Part shown: one piece after another, positions 26,644-36,061 of the stretch | Layout of the letters: each line of letters starts with the position of its first letter | Numbering within the stretch: position 1 is the stretch's first letter | Assembly: GCF_002240415.1 (NCBI RefSeq) | Contig: NZ_CP020028.1 | Location: 4,365,501-4,429,500, forward strand | DNA from: Paenibacillus kribbensis | Lineage (GTDB): Bacteria > Bacillota > Bacilli > Paenibacillales > Paenibacillaceae | Reading direction: 5' to 3' | DNA length: 64,000 nucleotides | The notes under the pieces: model-generated | Told to the model about the DNA's origin: nothing | Seen by the model: the letters and a program-made list of their open reading frames with translations, nothing else | Databases searched by the model: none | Made by a program: the position numbers and the translations under genes

Positions 26644-27543
26644 ATGAATTGGCAGTATCCTAATTACGGTACAGAAACCCAATGTAAAGAAGTTCCGATT
26701 GCTTTTCCTCCCCAGCATCAATACAGACAACCGGGATTGGAATATCTGATGGTTCCACGCCCTATTTTTGATAATCCAAAGTATATCGGCACCGGAAAGC
26801 TTCAGGATCGGGTAGCGATTATTAGCGGCGGTGATAGCGGTATTGGTCGTGCGGTTGCTGTGGCTTTTGCCAAAGAAGGGGCCGACCTGGTTATTGCCTA
26901 TCTTGATGAACATCGGGATGCGATGGAAACCCGCGATGTGATTCACAAGCTTGGCAGACGTTGTTTGTTAATTCCAGGCGATCTGAGGTACAAAAGCAAT
27001 TGCTGTCTGGTTGTCCAAAAAACGATGGAAACCTTCGGACGTATCGATATCCTCATTAACAACATGGGGGTTCAGTTTATACGAGAATCGTATCTGGATA
27101 TCAGCGAACAGCAGCTTCGTGACACGTTTGACACGAATATCATTTCCTTCTTTCATATGACCACAGAGGCACTGCCGTATATGCGAGCAGGAGCCAGCAT
27201 TGTTAATACGGCTTCGGTTACAGCGTATGTCGGGCAAAAGAATTTGATCGACTATGCATCCACCAAAGGTGCGATTGTGAGTTTTACCCGCGCTCTGGCT
27301 AATAATCTGGTCGATCAGGGCATTCGCGTGAACGCCATTGCTCCCGGTCCGATCTGGACTCCGCTGAATGCCGCCACCCAGTCGCCTAAAGCTATTCGAA
27401 CCTTCGGCACCAATACACCGATGAAGCGTGCCGGGCAGCCTTATGAGCTGGCCCCGGCCTATGTGCTGCTGGCTTCGGATGACGGGTCCTTTATTACAGG
27501 CCAAACGCTGCATGTCAATGGCGGACAAATGGTGACAACTTAA
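26644..27543 (+). CDS. Short-chain dehydrogenase/reductase, YghA/YhdF-like
   Basis: The start is ATG 26644, behind GAAGGAG. The 299-residue protein has an N-terminal extension (VPIAFPPQHQYRQPGLE, to about residue 45) typical of the YghA/YhdF group of general-stress SDRs. The nucleotide-binding GGDSGIGRAVAVAFAKEGAD, NNMG, and catalytic YxxxK in DYASTKGA follow. The C-terminal GQTLHVNGGQ is the usual closing motif. It likely reduces or oxidises an aldehyde, ketone or sugar with NAD(P). The convergent ABC transporter is separated by a terminator. Confidence 0.9.
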   Translation: MNWQYPNYGTETQCKEVPIAFPPQHQYRQPGLEYLMVPRPIFDNPKYIGTGKLQDRVAIISGGDSGIGRAVAVAFAKEGADLVIAYLDEHRDAMETRDVIHKLGRRCLLIPGDLRYKSNCCLVVQKTMETFGRIDILINNMGVQFIRESYLDISEQQLRDTFDTNIISFFHMTTEALPYMRAGASIVNTASVTAYVGQKNLIDYASTKGAIVSFTRALANNLVDQGIRVNAIAPGPIWTPLNAATQSPKAIRTFGTNTPMKRAGQPYELAPAYVLLASDDGSFITGQTLHVNGGQMVTT

Positions 27544-27578
27544 ATACGTATGATCGTGGTCACCAAGGTCAAACAAAC

Positions 27579-27624
27579 AAGGAACCTCCAGCATCCACAT
27601 TTTAAGTGGGACTGGAGGTTCCTT
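27579..27624. terminator. Bidirectional terminator
   Basis: AAGGAACCTCCAG (27579-27591) and CTGGAGGTTCCTT (27612-27624) form a perfect 13-base stem between the convergent SDR gene and the transporter permease gene. Confidence 0.88.
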
Positions 27625-27629
27625 GTATT

Positions 27630-28793
27630 CTAAGCCGATCTTTTGTTTTTGTTGTAAATATCGAAGGCAACCGCCAGCAACAGTACCAGACCTTTGATCC
27701 CTTGCTGCCAGTCAATGCCCAAGCCGATCAGAGACATGCCGTTATTCAGTACGCCCATCACCAGACCACCGATAATCGCTCCAAAAACGGTCCCGATCCC
27801 ACCGGATGCCGAGGCACCGCCGATGAAGCAAGCTGCGATGGCATCCAGCTCAAAGTTCGTACCTGCTCTCGGCGTAGCCGCATTCAGACGTGCAGCGAAG
27901 ATCAGACCGGAAATGGCGGCCAGCACGCCCATGTTTACGAATACCCAGAACGTTACTTTTTTCGTTTTGACACCGGACAGACCCGCCGCCTTTTCATTTC
28001 CACCCAGTGCGTACACATGGCGACCCATAACCGAGCGATTCATCACAAAGGAGTAAACGACAATCAGAATGAACAGCAGTACGAGAATGTTCGGAATTCC
28101 CGCATAGCTTGCAAGCATAAAGGTGAACAGATTAATGACAGCAGCCACCACAATCAGCTTGAGTACAAATAAAGCCTGTGACGGAACCTCAAAACCGTAT
28201 TTAAGCTGGGAACGGCGCTCGCGAAGCTCATTGACGATATACCACACCGTGAGCGCGATGCCGACAATGATGGATACCAGGTTATAACCGGAGGATGCAA
28301 AATCCGGCAGGAACCCTGAACTGATTTTTTGGAAGCCCCCCGGAAAAGGAGAGATGGATTGGCCTTCCAGCACAATCATCGTCAATCCGCGGAAGAGCAG
28401 CATTCCCGCCAATGTCACGATAAACGCCGGAATCCGCACGTAGGCGACCCAGAATCCTTGCCATGCGCCAATCAGCGCCCCAACCACCAAAGCTGCAATC
28501 ACGGCGATCCACGCCGGAAGCTGCCAATCGACCATCATAATGGCGGCAACTGCGCCGACAAAAGCAGCAATCGAGCCGACCGACAAATCAATATGTCCTG
28601 TGATGATGACCAGCACCATCCCGATAGCGAGTACGAGAATGTAGCTGTTTTGCAAAATCAGATTCGTAATATTAATCGGCTTCAACAGCAGCCCGCCTGT
28701 CAGCAGCTCGAACAGGATCATAATAACGACCAGTGCAATCATCATGCCATACTGGCGGATGTTATTTTTAAATAATTTAGTTATGGTTTCCAT
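27630..28793 (-). CDS. mmsB: Monosaccharide ABC transporter permease, MmsB/XylH/GguB-like
   Basis: The 387-residue protein has about ten membrane segments and the signature of the RbsC/XylH permeases ([19 protein letters not shown] near residue 65 and [14 protein letters not shown] near 260). It is longer than RbsC, as in XylH/GguB. It is the last gene of the operon and its start overlaps the ATPase stop by 17 bases. With the ATPase and the binding protein it forms a complete importer for a pentose or hexose. Confidence 0.92.
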   Translation of the reverse strand: METITKLFKNNIRQYGMMIALVVIMILFELLTGGLLLKPINITNLILQNSYILVLAIGMVLVIITGHIDLSVGSIAAFVGAVAAIMMVDWQLPAWIAVIAALVVGALIGAWQGFWVAYVRIPAFIVTLAGMLLFRGLTMIVLEGQSISPFPGGFQKISSGFLPDFASSGYNLVSIIVGIALTVWYIVNELRERRSQLKYGFEVPSQALFVLKLIVVAAVINLFTFMLASYAGIPNILVLLFILIVVYSFVMNRSVMGRHVYALGGNEKAAGLSGVKTKKVTFWVFVNMGVLAAISGLIFAARLNAATPRAGTNFELDAIAACFIGGASASGGIGTVFGAIIGGLVMGVLNNGMSLIGLGIDWQQGIKGLVLLLAVAFDIYNKNKRSA

Positions 28794-30327
28794 GCTTCAC
28801 GCCTCCTGACTTGGTCATATATCTCATCAACGTTTCCTGCGACGCGTCCTCACGGCTAACCTCTCCGGTGATTCGCCCTGCATTCATGACGTAAATCCGG
28901 TCACACAAGCCTAGTACCTCTGGCAGCTCGGATGAAATGACCAGCACGCCCTTGCCTTCAGCAGCAAGTCGGTGAATAATCGTGTAAATTTCATACTTGG
29001 CACCTACGTCAATGCCACGTGTCGGCTCATCGAGGATCAGAATATCCGGACCGGCAAAAATCCATTTGCTCAGTACCACCTTCTGCTGATTGCCGCCGCT
29101 CAGATTGCCCGTTTTCTGTAAAATGCTCGGCGCTTTGATGTTCATGCTTTTTTTCATATCCTCGGCAACGACAACTTCCTCCTGCTCATTGACGACAACA
29201 CCCTTGGTCAGCTTGTTCAGGCCCGTCAGTGAAATATTGCGCTTGATATCATCCATCAGAATCAGGCCATATTCCTTGCGGTCCTCCGTCACATAAGCAA
29301 ATCCGTTGTTAATCGCGTCCGTGACCGTGTTATTCTGGATCGACTTGCCGTCCTTGATCAGTTGGCCCGAGATATTGCGTCCGTACGACTTGCCGAAAAT
29401 ACTCATCGCCAGCTCGGTCCGTCCCGCCCCCATCAGTCCGGCAATCCCGACAATCTCACCACGCCGGATATTCAGATTCACCTGATCCAGCACCTTGCGT
29501 TCCGCATGATGCTCGTGATAGACCGTCCAATCCTTCACTTCCAAAATGACTTTGCCGATCTCTGCATGGCGCTCTGGATAACGGCTAGTCAGATCGCGTC
29601 CAACCATCCCGCTAATAATCCGGTCCTCGGTGACCTCATCCTTCTTCATATCCAGCGTCTCAATCGTCTTCCCGTCCCGTAAAATCGTGATGGAATCTGA
29701 TACCTTCGCAACCTCATTCAGCTTGTGGGAGATCAGAATACAGGAAATACCCTGTTTCTTAAATTCCAGCATCAGATTAAGCAGATTTTCGCTATCATCC
29801 TCATTCAGCGCCGCCGTGGGTTCATCGAGGATGAGCAGCTTTACCTTTTTGGAAAGCGCTTTCGCAATTTCGACCAACTGCTGCTTCCCGACCCCGATAT
29901 TCGTAACGAGTGTATTGGGATTTTCGCTTAAACCGACCTTGGCCAGCAGCTCGCGTGTACCCACAAAAGTCTCTTTCCAATCAATCACGCCGCCGCTGGC
30001 GCGTTCGTTGCCCAGATAAATATTTTCTGCAATCGATAGATATGGAATCAGCGCCAACTCCTGATGGATAATGACAATGCCCAATTCCTCGCTCTGCTTG
30101 ATATCCTTGAACTCACACGTTTTGCCCTGGAAAATAATATCCCCTTCGTAGGTTCCATGCGGATATACACCGCTCAGTACCTTCATCAGCGTCGATTTGC
30201 CCGCACCGTTCTCACCGCACAGAGAATGAATTTCGCCTTCCTTGATCTTGAGATTTACATTTTCCAATGCCTTCACGCCGGGAAAGGTTTTGGTAATTCC
30301 CTTCATTTCCAATATGATTCCAGTCAT
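28777..30327 (-). CDS. mmsA: Monosaccharide ABC transporter ATP-binding protein, MmsA/XylG/GguA-like
   Basis: The 516-residue protein has two fused ATPase domains. The first has Walker [17 protein letters not shown] (residue about 38), the signature-like [13 protein letters not shown] and Walker [12 protein letters not shown]. The second has a degenerate Walker A ([17 protein letters not shown]), [14 protein letters not shown] and [16 protein letters not shown]. This is the RbsA/XylG plan in which the second site is modified. It powers the import by the permease that follows. Confidence 0.93.
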   Translation of the reverse strand: MTGIILEMKGITKTFPGVKALENVNLKIKEGEIHSLCGENGAGKSTLMKVLSGVYPHGTYEGDIIFQGKTCEFKDIKQSEELGIVIIHQELALIPYLSIAENIYLGNERASGGVIDWKETFVGTRELLAKVGLSENPNTLVTNIGVGKQQLVEIAKALSKKVKLLILDEPTAALNEDDSENLLNLMLEFKKQGISCILISHKLNEVAKVSDSITILRDGKTIETLDMKKDEVTEDRIISGMVGRDLTSRYPERHAEIGKVILEVKDWTVYHEHHAERKVLDQVNLNIRRGEIVGIAGLMGAGRTELAMSIFGKSYGRNISGQLIKDGKSIQNNTVTDAINNGFAYVTEDRKEYGLILMDDIKRNISLTGLNKLTKGVVVNEQEEVVVAEDMKKSMNIKAPSILQKTGNLSGGNQQKVVLSKWIFAGPDILILDEPTRGIDVGAKYEIYTIIHRLAAEGKGVLVISSELPEVLGLCDRIYVMNAGRITGEVSREDASQETLMRYMTKSGGVKHGNHN

Positions 30328-30361
30328 GGGATACGCTCCTTTCGCTTTAGATAGCCTGCTC

Positions 30362-31447
30362 TTATTTCAGTCCAATTTGCTCTTTGGTGTAATAATGGCT
30401 GCCGACAATATCCTTTTCGACATTCGTGCGATCTACCGAGATGGGATCAAGCAAATAAGCAGGAACCACTTTGATCCCGTTGTTGTATGATTTAGTGTCA
30501 TTCACTTGCGCTTGCTTGCCCTGTAAAATGCTGTTGGCCATCGCAACCGTCTGCTCAGCCAGCTTGCGGGTATCCTTGAATATGGTTTGCGTCTGCTCTC
30601 CGGCCACAATCGACTTGATCGAAGCGAGCTCCGCATCCTGCCCCGTAATGATCGGCAGCGGCTTGTTCGCTGATCCGTAGCCAACCCCTTTGAGAGATGA
30701 AATAATACCAATGCTGATTCCGTCATAAGGAGATAACACCGCGTCCAGATTGGCCCCCGAATAGTAGGCACTCAGCAGATTATCCATCCGCGACTGGGCC
30801 AAGGCTCCATCCCATCGCAGCGTAGCGATCTGTGCCATCGTCATTTGCTTGCTGCGTACGACCAGTTTGCCTGAATCAATGTACGGCTTGAGGACCGACA
30901 TCGCGCCGTTAAAGAAGAAATAGGCGTTATTGTCATCCGGCGATCCACCGAACAGCTCGATATTGAATGGGCCTTTGCCTTCCTTGAGTCCCAGCTTCTG
31001 CTCAATATACGCCGCCTGTAGCACACCTACTTTAAAGTTGTCGAAGGTTGCATAATACGTCAGATACGGCGTGTTCCGAATCAGACGGTCATAGGAAATC
31101 ACCTGAATCCCCCGGTCATGCGCCTTCTGGATGACGTCCGTCAGCGTGTTTCCGTCCACCGAAGCGATTACCATGACATTTACACCCTTGGTGATCATAT
31201 TTTCGATTTGGGAAATTTGGTTTTCCACCACGTCCTCGGCGTACTGCAAATCCGTTTTATAGCCTTGCTCCTGAAACATCCGGACCATATTCTCCCCGTC
31301 TCCTACCCAACGCTCGGACGATTTGGTCGGCATGGAAATACCCACATAGCCTTTTTCCTTGCTGCCCGTTCCACTCTCCGCCAAATTACAGGCCGAAAGC
31401 ATTAAGGCTAAAACCAGAAGCCATATTGCGACAGCTCCTTTTTTCAT
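30362..31447 (-). CDS. Sugar-binding lipoprotein, ChvE/XylF-like
   Basis: The start is ATG 31447, with AAAGGGGAG upstream. The 361-residue protein has a lipoprotein signal (LMLSAC, cysteine about residue 20) and a periplasmic-binding-protein fold of the ribose/xylose class ([38 protein letters not shown]). It delivers a monosaccharide, possibly arabinose, galactose or xylose, to the MmsAB permease. The sugar cannot be fixed from sequence. It is first in the operon; a cre-like site lies about 70 bases upstream. Confidence 0.9.
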   Translation of the reverse strand: MKKGAVAIWLLVLALMLSACNLAESGTGSKEKGYVGISMPTKSSERWVGDGENMVRMFQEQGYKTDLQYAEDVVENQISQIENMITKGVNVMVIASVDGNTLTDVIQKAHDRGIQVISYDRLIRNTPYLTYYATFDNFKVGVLQAAYIEQKLGLKEGKGPFNIELFGGSPDDNNAYFFFNGAMSVLKPYIDSGKLVVRSKQMTMAQIATLRWDGALAQSRMDNLLSAYYSGANLDAVLSPYDGISIGIISSLKGVGYGSANKPLPIITGQDAELASIKSIVAGEQTQTIFKDTRKLAEQTVAMANSILQGKQAQVNDTKSYNNGIKVVPAYLLDPISVDRTNVEKDIVGSHYYTKEQIGLK

Positions 31448-31514
31448 GTGAAGCTCCCCTTTCCTCATGTGATGCGGGTCATTTTGAAGGTAAGTGCTGA
31501 TTAGAATAGAAGTT

Positions 31515-31528
31515 AGATAGCGCTTACA
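31515..31528 (-). promoter_or_regulatory. cre-like site ahead of the monosaccharide importer
   Basis: TGTAAGCGCTATCT on the minus strand matches TGWAANCGNTNWCA in all but the last position. It points to CcpA-mediated catabolite repression of the transporter operon. Confidence 0.6.
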
Positions 31529-31652
31529 ATAGAGCGACGATGAACGCCTCTCCTTTTCTTATGTGCAACCACATGGTATCATTCCAGGCCAGGAAAGGTC
31601 TTTGCAGGTTTTGAACTTTTTTTATAAAATTTTAACCTTTGTGTGGAGAATG

Positions 31653-31688
31653 AAAAAAAGACTTTACCCTTTTAACAATGGCAAAGTC
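31653..31688 (-). terminator. Terminator of the MazG-like gene
   Basis: On the minus strand GACTTTGCC pairs with GGGTAAAGTC (small internal mismatch) and is followed by seven T. It lies just downstream of the stop at 31712. Confidence 0.75.
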
Positions 31689-31711
31689 CTAACAACACAG
31701 TTATTAACACG

Positions 31712-32044
31712 CTATATTTCAGCCTCATCGACATCGATCAAGAACACCCGCTCCCGAAAGCCGCCTCGTGCCTCGGCTTTGTCTGCCCGCAGCTTGTCCA
31801 GTTCTGCCGCATTCGCTCCATGTACTTCTGCCAGCGCCCGGATAACTTCCAGCATATCCGCCAGTTCTTCCAGCGCATCCTGATCTTTTGCCGTTTCAAA
31901 ATATTCCTCTGCTTCTTCAAGAAGCTTCATTCTAAGCGCCTGCTTATATTCCTCTGGCTCCAAAATGCGTAAGCTGCTTTCCTTGCCCTGAGCTGTAATC
32001 ATGTGCGGAATCTTATCCCTCACCAGCTTATTGTATGTAGGCAT
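31712..32044 (-). CDS. MazG-like nucleotide pyrophosphohydrolase
   Basis: The start is ATG 32044, behind AAAGGGTG. The 110-residue protein opens MPTYNKLVRDKIP, a common start in this phosphoribosyl-ATP-pyrophosphohydrolase-like group. EEAEEY followed by EELADMLEVIRAL gives the EExxE...ExxD metal site of the all-alpha NTP-PPase fold. It probably cleans up non-canonical nucleotides. It is not beside other his genes, so it is not annotated as HisE. Confidence 0.85.
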   Translation of the reverse strand: MPTYNKLVRDKIPHMITAQGKESSLRILEPEEYKQALRMKLLEEAEEYFETAKDQDALEELADMLEVIRALAEVHGANAAELDKLRADKAEARGGFRERVFLIDVDEAEI

Positions 32045-32151
32045 CTGTATTAACACCCTTTCTGCTGTGGAGCTTTTAAGCCGTGGCCGATATCTCCCTT
32101 CTCGCCATTATATCACTGGAGGAAATAGGAGCAGCAATAATCAACAACGAT

Positions 32152-32655
32152 TTAATTAAGTGGTTTTTCTTTAAAAATAGATAGATACTGCTCGGTTGGA
32201 TGAGCTACCATTCTTCGTGATAGACGCTTTAAAATATGGTCTGTTTTATTAAGCAGCATGTCTACTTCCTCCGGCTTCATCGTCTCCCTGGACGCTTCAT
32301 CCTCTCCGGAAACAAGATAATGCACGGTGCCCATAAACAGTACCATATCTAAACACGGCTCAGCATCCGTGCGAATCAATCTGAGCAGATCATTCATGGA
32401 TAAGCTAATGGATAAAGGAATGATTTGATTTCGATGAACATACATGGCCTTTCCCATAGAAAACATCGCTCGATCACAAAGAACGAGGCAGTTATAAAAC
32501 TGCATATGGTTGCGCATGAGCTGGGCAAGCTTCATCTGATATTGGGCAAGCTTTTGAAAATCCAACACGCAATTCAGTACGTTGGATTCGTTGTAGGTGT
32601 GGAATGTGTCATCTGAATCACTTTGTAGGCGTAGGCATAAGGAGTCATTTTTCAT
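32152..32655 (-). CDS. Hypothetical helical protein
   Basis: The 167-residue protein is mostly helical, with no signal peptide or membrane segment. The central part (LCDRAMFSMGKAMYVHRNQIIP, given as two pieces LCDRAMFSMGKA and MYVHRNQIIP) and the spacing of His/Arg recall a HEPN-like four-helix domain, but the RxxxxH motif of toxic HEPN RNases is not evident. It is divergent from the XRE gene at 32981. I do not recognise the family. Confidence 0.6.
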   Translation of the reverse strand: MKNDSLCLRLQSDSDDTFHTYNESNVLNCVLDFQKLAQYQMKLAQLMRNHMQFYNCLVLCDRAMFSMGKAMYVHRNQIIPLSISLSMNDLLRLIRTDAEPCLDMVLFMGTVHYLVSGEDEASRETMKPEEVDMLLNKTDHILKRLSRRMVAHPTEQYLSIFKEKPLN

Positions 32656-32980
32656 GGGGAGTCAACTCCTGAATTAAATATTCATAAACCATATGAGTAC
32701 GTAGTACAATTCGAAACCATAAAAATGTATAATTTTCTAGCTATCGGTAAATCCTTATAATAAATATTACTACATAGTAGTTTTTAAATCAATTTACTTA
32801 CTACAAGTCATTAATTACATGTAACACTTTCTCTACACTTCTAACTAGAGGGTTTTGCAAAAATCCAATACTTCCAATAAACAATATCTAAGATCGAAGT
32901 AGTCTAATTCGTCAATATATTGCGCTTTGGAACGACTGGAATCGAATTTTGTAAAGTCCTTACTAAAGAGAGGTGTAACC
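32656..32980. promoter_or_regulatory. Divergent intergenic region with repeated TTACTAC/GTAGTA motifs
   Basis: TTACTAC occurs at 32767-32773 and 32798-32804, and its complement-like GTAGT(A) at 32701-32706, 32777-32782 and 32898-32903. The region is otherwise AT-rich with no ORF. The clustering between a regulator and a hypothetical gene suggests binding sites for the XRE protein. Confidence 0.4.
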
Positions 32981-33328
32981 ATGTCTGAACTTCTGGAATT
33001 AGTCGGTACACGTATTCGCGATATTCGGAAATCCCAGGGGCTTTCTCAGGAAGCTTTAGCCGAAAAAGCAGGATTCAATTCGAGTTATATCGGTTTTATC
33101 GAGCGTGCGGAGAGAAATATATCCTTGAAAAATTTGGAGAAAATAGCTAAGGCATTGAACGTGAGCGTTAATCAATTACTTACATATGTGAAGGAAAATG
33201 ATGAGCTTACCGAAGAAGATTTGAATATCAAAAATATTTTGTCCCTGCTGAGAACGCGCGAAGCCAAGGATACGGAAATGGCCTTAAAAGTTCTTACAGA
33301 CATATTTATAAGATTCGATGAACGATGA
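32981..33328 (+). CDS. XRE-family transcriptional regulator
   Basis: The start is ATG 32981, with AGAGAGGTG upstream; the frame is open before it but that part is the leader. The 115-residue protein has an HTH at about 8-62 (LAEKAGFNSSYIGFIERAER) and a short C-terminal helical region (LKVLTDIFIRF) that may dimerise. It is divergent from the hypothetical helical protein and may control it and itself through the TTACTAC sites. Confidence 0.88.
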   Translation: MSELLELVGTRIRDIRKSQGLSQEALAEKAGFNSSYIGFIERAERNISLKNLEKIAKALNVSVNQLLTYVKENDELTEEDLNIKNILSLLRTREAKDTEMALKVLTDIFIRFDER

Positions 33329-33392
33329 ATCATAAAACAGTAAATCGTAACAAAAAAGGAACTACGTTTTGCAGTTCCTTTTCTCAATCTCC

Positions 33393-34685
33393 TTACGACA
33401 ACGACAGCATTGCCTTCATATCTTCTTCTGCTGTTGTAATCAGCTTCAAGCCAAACATCTCCACCAGCACATCCAATACACCAGATGAGATAAATTCAGG
33501 TGGTTTAGGTCCGATGCGGATGTCCTGAATGCCAAGGCTGAACAAGCCGAGCAGAATCGCTACTGCCTTTTGCTCAAACCAGGACAACACGATGCTGATC
33601 GGCAACTCGTTCACTGTGCAGCCAAAAGCATCGGCCAATGCCAAAGCAATTTTCACCGTGGAACCGGAATTGTTGCATTGTCCCAAATCGATATAACGCG
33701 GAATACCAGTATCTCCAACGGTGCCATAATCTACATCATTGAAGCGGAATTTACCGCAGGACGTGGTCAGAATGACCGTATCGTTCGGCAAGGATGTGGC
33801 CAGCTCGCGATAATAATTGCCGCCTTTACCCGGTGCATCACAGCCTGCAATGACGAAGAAATGGCGGATATGTCCGTCTTTAACTGCCTGAATAATCTCG
33901 GGTGCCAGCCCGATCACCGTCTCATGATGGTATCCTGTCGTAAGCACTTGTTCAGACTCTACATCTGCGGCTGGCAGAGCCAACGCGCGCTCAATCAGTG
34001 GAGAGAAATCGTCGTTCACAATTTTGGCAACACCCTCCAGCCCGGCTACTTCATAAGAGAAGAAGCGGTCTGCATACGTGCCTTTAATCGGCATGACACA
34101 GTTCGTCGTGGCAAGGATCGCGCCAGGGAACTCCTCGAACAGTCTGCGCTGATCGTACCAGGCCTTGCCGATATTGCCTTTGAGATGTGTATATTTCTTC
34201 AACGCCGGATAACCGTGTGCTGGCAGCATTTCCGAGTGGGTATAGATATTGATGCCCTTGCCTTCGGTCTGCCGCAGCAATTCCTCCAGCGCATACAAAT
34301 TATGTCCGGTCACGACGATACATTGACCTTCGATCTTATTTTGGCTGACTGTAATCGGTTGCGGAATGCCAAAACGATCCGTATGCGCACGATCCAGCAC
34401 ATCCATGATCCGTACGGCTGCATTTCCGACCTTCATTGCCATCTCCAAATGCTCTTGTACATTAAAGTTAGAATTGGTTAAGGTCATATATAACGCTTCG
34501 TGCGTGATACGATCCACCTCAGGATCGGTATAGCCCAACTGTCTGGCATGGGTCGCATAAGCGGCAATGCCTTTTAAGGCAAAAATCATCGTATCCTGCA
34601 AGCTCGCTACCGTTTCATTCTTGCCGCATACCCCGACTACCTTACAGCCGCCACTCGGCGTCTGTTCACACTGATAACAAAACAT
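33393..34685 (-). CDS. hcp: Hybrid-cluster protein / hydroxylamine reductase, short (class III-like)
   Basis: The start is ATG 34685, with GGAGG eight bases upstream; the longer TTG start would overlap that site. The 430-residue protein has the N-terminal cysteine motif C-x2-C-x7-C-x5-C (CYQCEQTPSGGCKVVGVC) and the hybrid-cluster ligands in later segments (TTNCVMP, AGCDAPGKG, TTSCGKFRFND, GQCNNSGS). It is about 120 residues shorter than E. coli Hcp, as in class III proteins. Family members act as NO reductase or hydroxylamine reductase under nitrosative, low-oxygen stress. No hcr reductase is adjacent. A Fnr/CRP-like site lies upstream. Confidence 0.92.
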   Translation of the reverse strand: MFCYQCEQTPSGGCKVVGVCGKNETVASLQDTMIFALKGIAAYATHARQLGYTDPEVDRITHEALYMTLTNSNFNVQEHLEMAMKVGNAAVRIMDVLDRAHTDRFGIPQPITVSQNKIEGQCIVVTGHNLYALEELLRQTEGKGINIYTHSEMLPAHGYPALKKYTHLKGNIGKAWYDQRRLFEEFPGAILATTNCVMPIKGTYADRFFSYEVAGLEGVAKIVNDDFSPLIERALALPAADVESEQVLTTGYHHETVIGLAPEIIQAVKDGHIRHFFVIAGCDAPGKGGNYYRELATSLPNDTVILTTSCGKFRFNDVDYGTVGDTGIPRYIDLGQCNNSGSTVKIALALADAFGCTVNELPISIVLSWFEQKAVAILLGLFSLGIQDIRIGPKPPEFISSGVLDVLVEMFGLKLITTAEEDMKAMLSLS

Positions 34686-34755
34686 ATTGTTGTCCTCCAA
34701 ATATGATAGATATTTGTTTGTTATCCTCAGCGTAACAGACCCGCAAATCCACAGG

Positions 34756-34771
34756 TGTGATTACACACACA
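34756..34771 (-). promoter_or_regulatory. Possible Fnr/CRP-family box upstream of hcp
   Basis: TGTGA-TTACAC-ACACA has one mismatch to the TGTGA-N6-TCACA consensus and sits 70 bases before the hcp start. This would fit anaerobic or nitrosative control, but the match is imperfect. Confidence 0.3.
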
Positions 34772-34780
34772 TTTTTCTTG

Positions 34781-36061
34781 TCATTCCTGATCCGACACGC
34801 TGACTCCATTTCCACCGCCCTTGCGGTACTGAACCGGGGAAACTCCCATGGTCTTTTTAAAAGCGGTGCTGAAATAGTGCTGGCTATCGTATCCGGTACG
34901 CTCTGCTATATCGTAGATGGACAACGTGGTGGAGTCCAGCAATTGTACCGCTTTACGGATTCGGGCACGCGTGACGAGGGTCACGAAGCTATCGTTAAGC
35001 TCTTTTTTGAGCACACGGCTGAGATACACAGCCGATACCTGCAGACGCGAAGCAAGGGTCTCCAGTGTCAGCTCCCGATCGGCATAGCCTTCCTGAATGA
35101 GCTGACGCGCCCGGCGCACGAGTGGAGATAGCTGCGATTCGCCGTACACACGGTCACGGCATACCCGGAACGCCTCAATCGCACCTTCCATCCCTCCGGC
35201 GTTGTGCTCTACATGTGTATGAACCGCTATATTCAGATAGCGCCCAATCGCCTGCTCGATGGAAGCGCCGATCGTCTCAGGCGCCTCTTGCCACAGGCAT
35301 ATGCCGATCAGCCCGTTCGCATCGCGAAACAGGACATGGGGGCGGTCCTCCAGCAGCTCGGCAATGATATTTTCAGCGGCATAAAGAAACAACTGGCGGT
35401 CATTTTCGCGCATAATCGCCTGTCGTGTCTCTACTGCTGGCCACCGCACCACGCCGATCTGAACAGGCGGCTGGGATGGAAGACGTAAAAACGCCAGCTG
35501 CTCCATGACATTTTCCCCCGTATGCTGCCCTTCCAGCAATTCCAGGCAAAAGCGCTGGCGCAGCAGCGGAATATTGCGCTGTATCTGCTCGGCAGCCTGC
35601 TCTACATAGGCGGTACGCTTGCGCTCTTCACCCAGCCGCTGACTGAGCCGCGACAGCGCAGCGTGAAGCTGCTCCGCATCTACCGGCTTCAAAATATAGT
35701 CCTCTACGCCAAGTCGCACAGCCTCCTGTGCATAAGCGAATTCATCATGCCCGGAAATGATCAGGCAGCGACATTCGGGACGTTCTTCACGCAATCGCCG
35801 GATCAGCTCAATCCCGTCCATGATCGGCATATTCATATCGACCAGCAAAATGTCGATGCCAAGCCGAACCGCCAGCTCCAGCGCTTCTTCACCGTCCTCC
35901 GCCTCATCTGCAACCTCCATGCCGAGAGCCGTCCAGTCTACGCAATCCCGAATCCCCTCCCGGATGATCGGCTCATCGTCTGCGATCAGTACCCGATAAC
36001 GTTCTTCATAACGTTTTTCCGTGTTACGTTGTTCCGTCCCTGTAGTCATTGATTTTGCCAT
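34781..36061 (-). CDS. YesN-type response regulator with AraC output domain
   Basis: The 426-residue protein has a receiver domain at about 22-140 with the phospho-acceptor Asp in LLVDMNMPIMDG and the Lys in ILKPVDAEQL. A central linker follows, then a C-terminal AraC-type double HTH (LTLETLASRLQVSAVYLSRV and IYDIAERTGYDSQHYFSTAF). AAGGAG precedes the ATG, which lies inside the kinase gene (38-base overlap). It is the output of the triad at 34781-39078 and probably activates a sugar operon, with the MmsAB operon the nearest candidate. Confidence 0.93.
   Translation of the reverse strand: MAKSMTTGTEQRNTEKRYEERYRVLIADDEPIIREGIRDCVDWTALGMEVADEAEDGEEALELAVRLGIDILLVDMNMPIMDGIELIRRLREERPECRCLIISGHDEFAYAQEAVRLGVEDYILKPVDAEQLHAALSRLSQRLGEERKRTAYVEQAAEQIQRNIPLLRQRFCLELLEGQHTGENVMEQLAFLRLPSQPPVQIGVVRWPAVETRQAIMRENDRQLFLYAAENIIAELLEDRPHVLFRDANGLIGICLWQEAPETIGASIEQAIGRYLNIAVHTHVEHNAGGMEGAIEAFRVCRDRVYGESQLSPLVRRARQLIQEGYADRELTLETLASRLQVSAVYLSRVLKKELNDSFVTLVTRARIRKAVQLLDSTTLSIYDIAERTGYDSQHYFSTAFKKTMGVSPVQYRKGGGNGVSVSDQE

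Noticed and set aside
27606..28172. 188-residue forward frame
   Set aside because: It lies wholly over the permease gene on the other strand, with a His/Gln/Arg-rich shadow composition.
33570..34481. 303-residue forward frame
   Set aside because: It is antisense to the hybrid-cluster protein gene and its translation has no domain.
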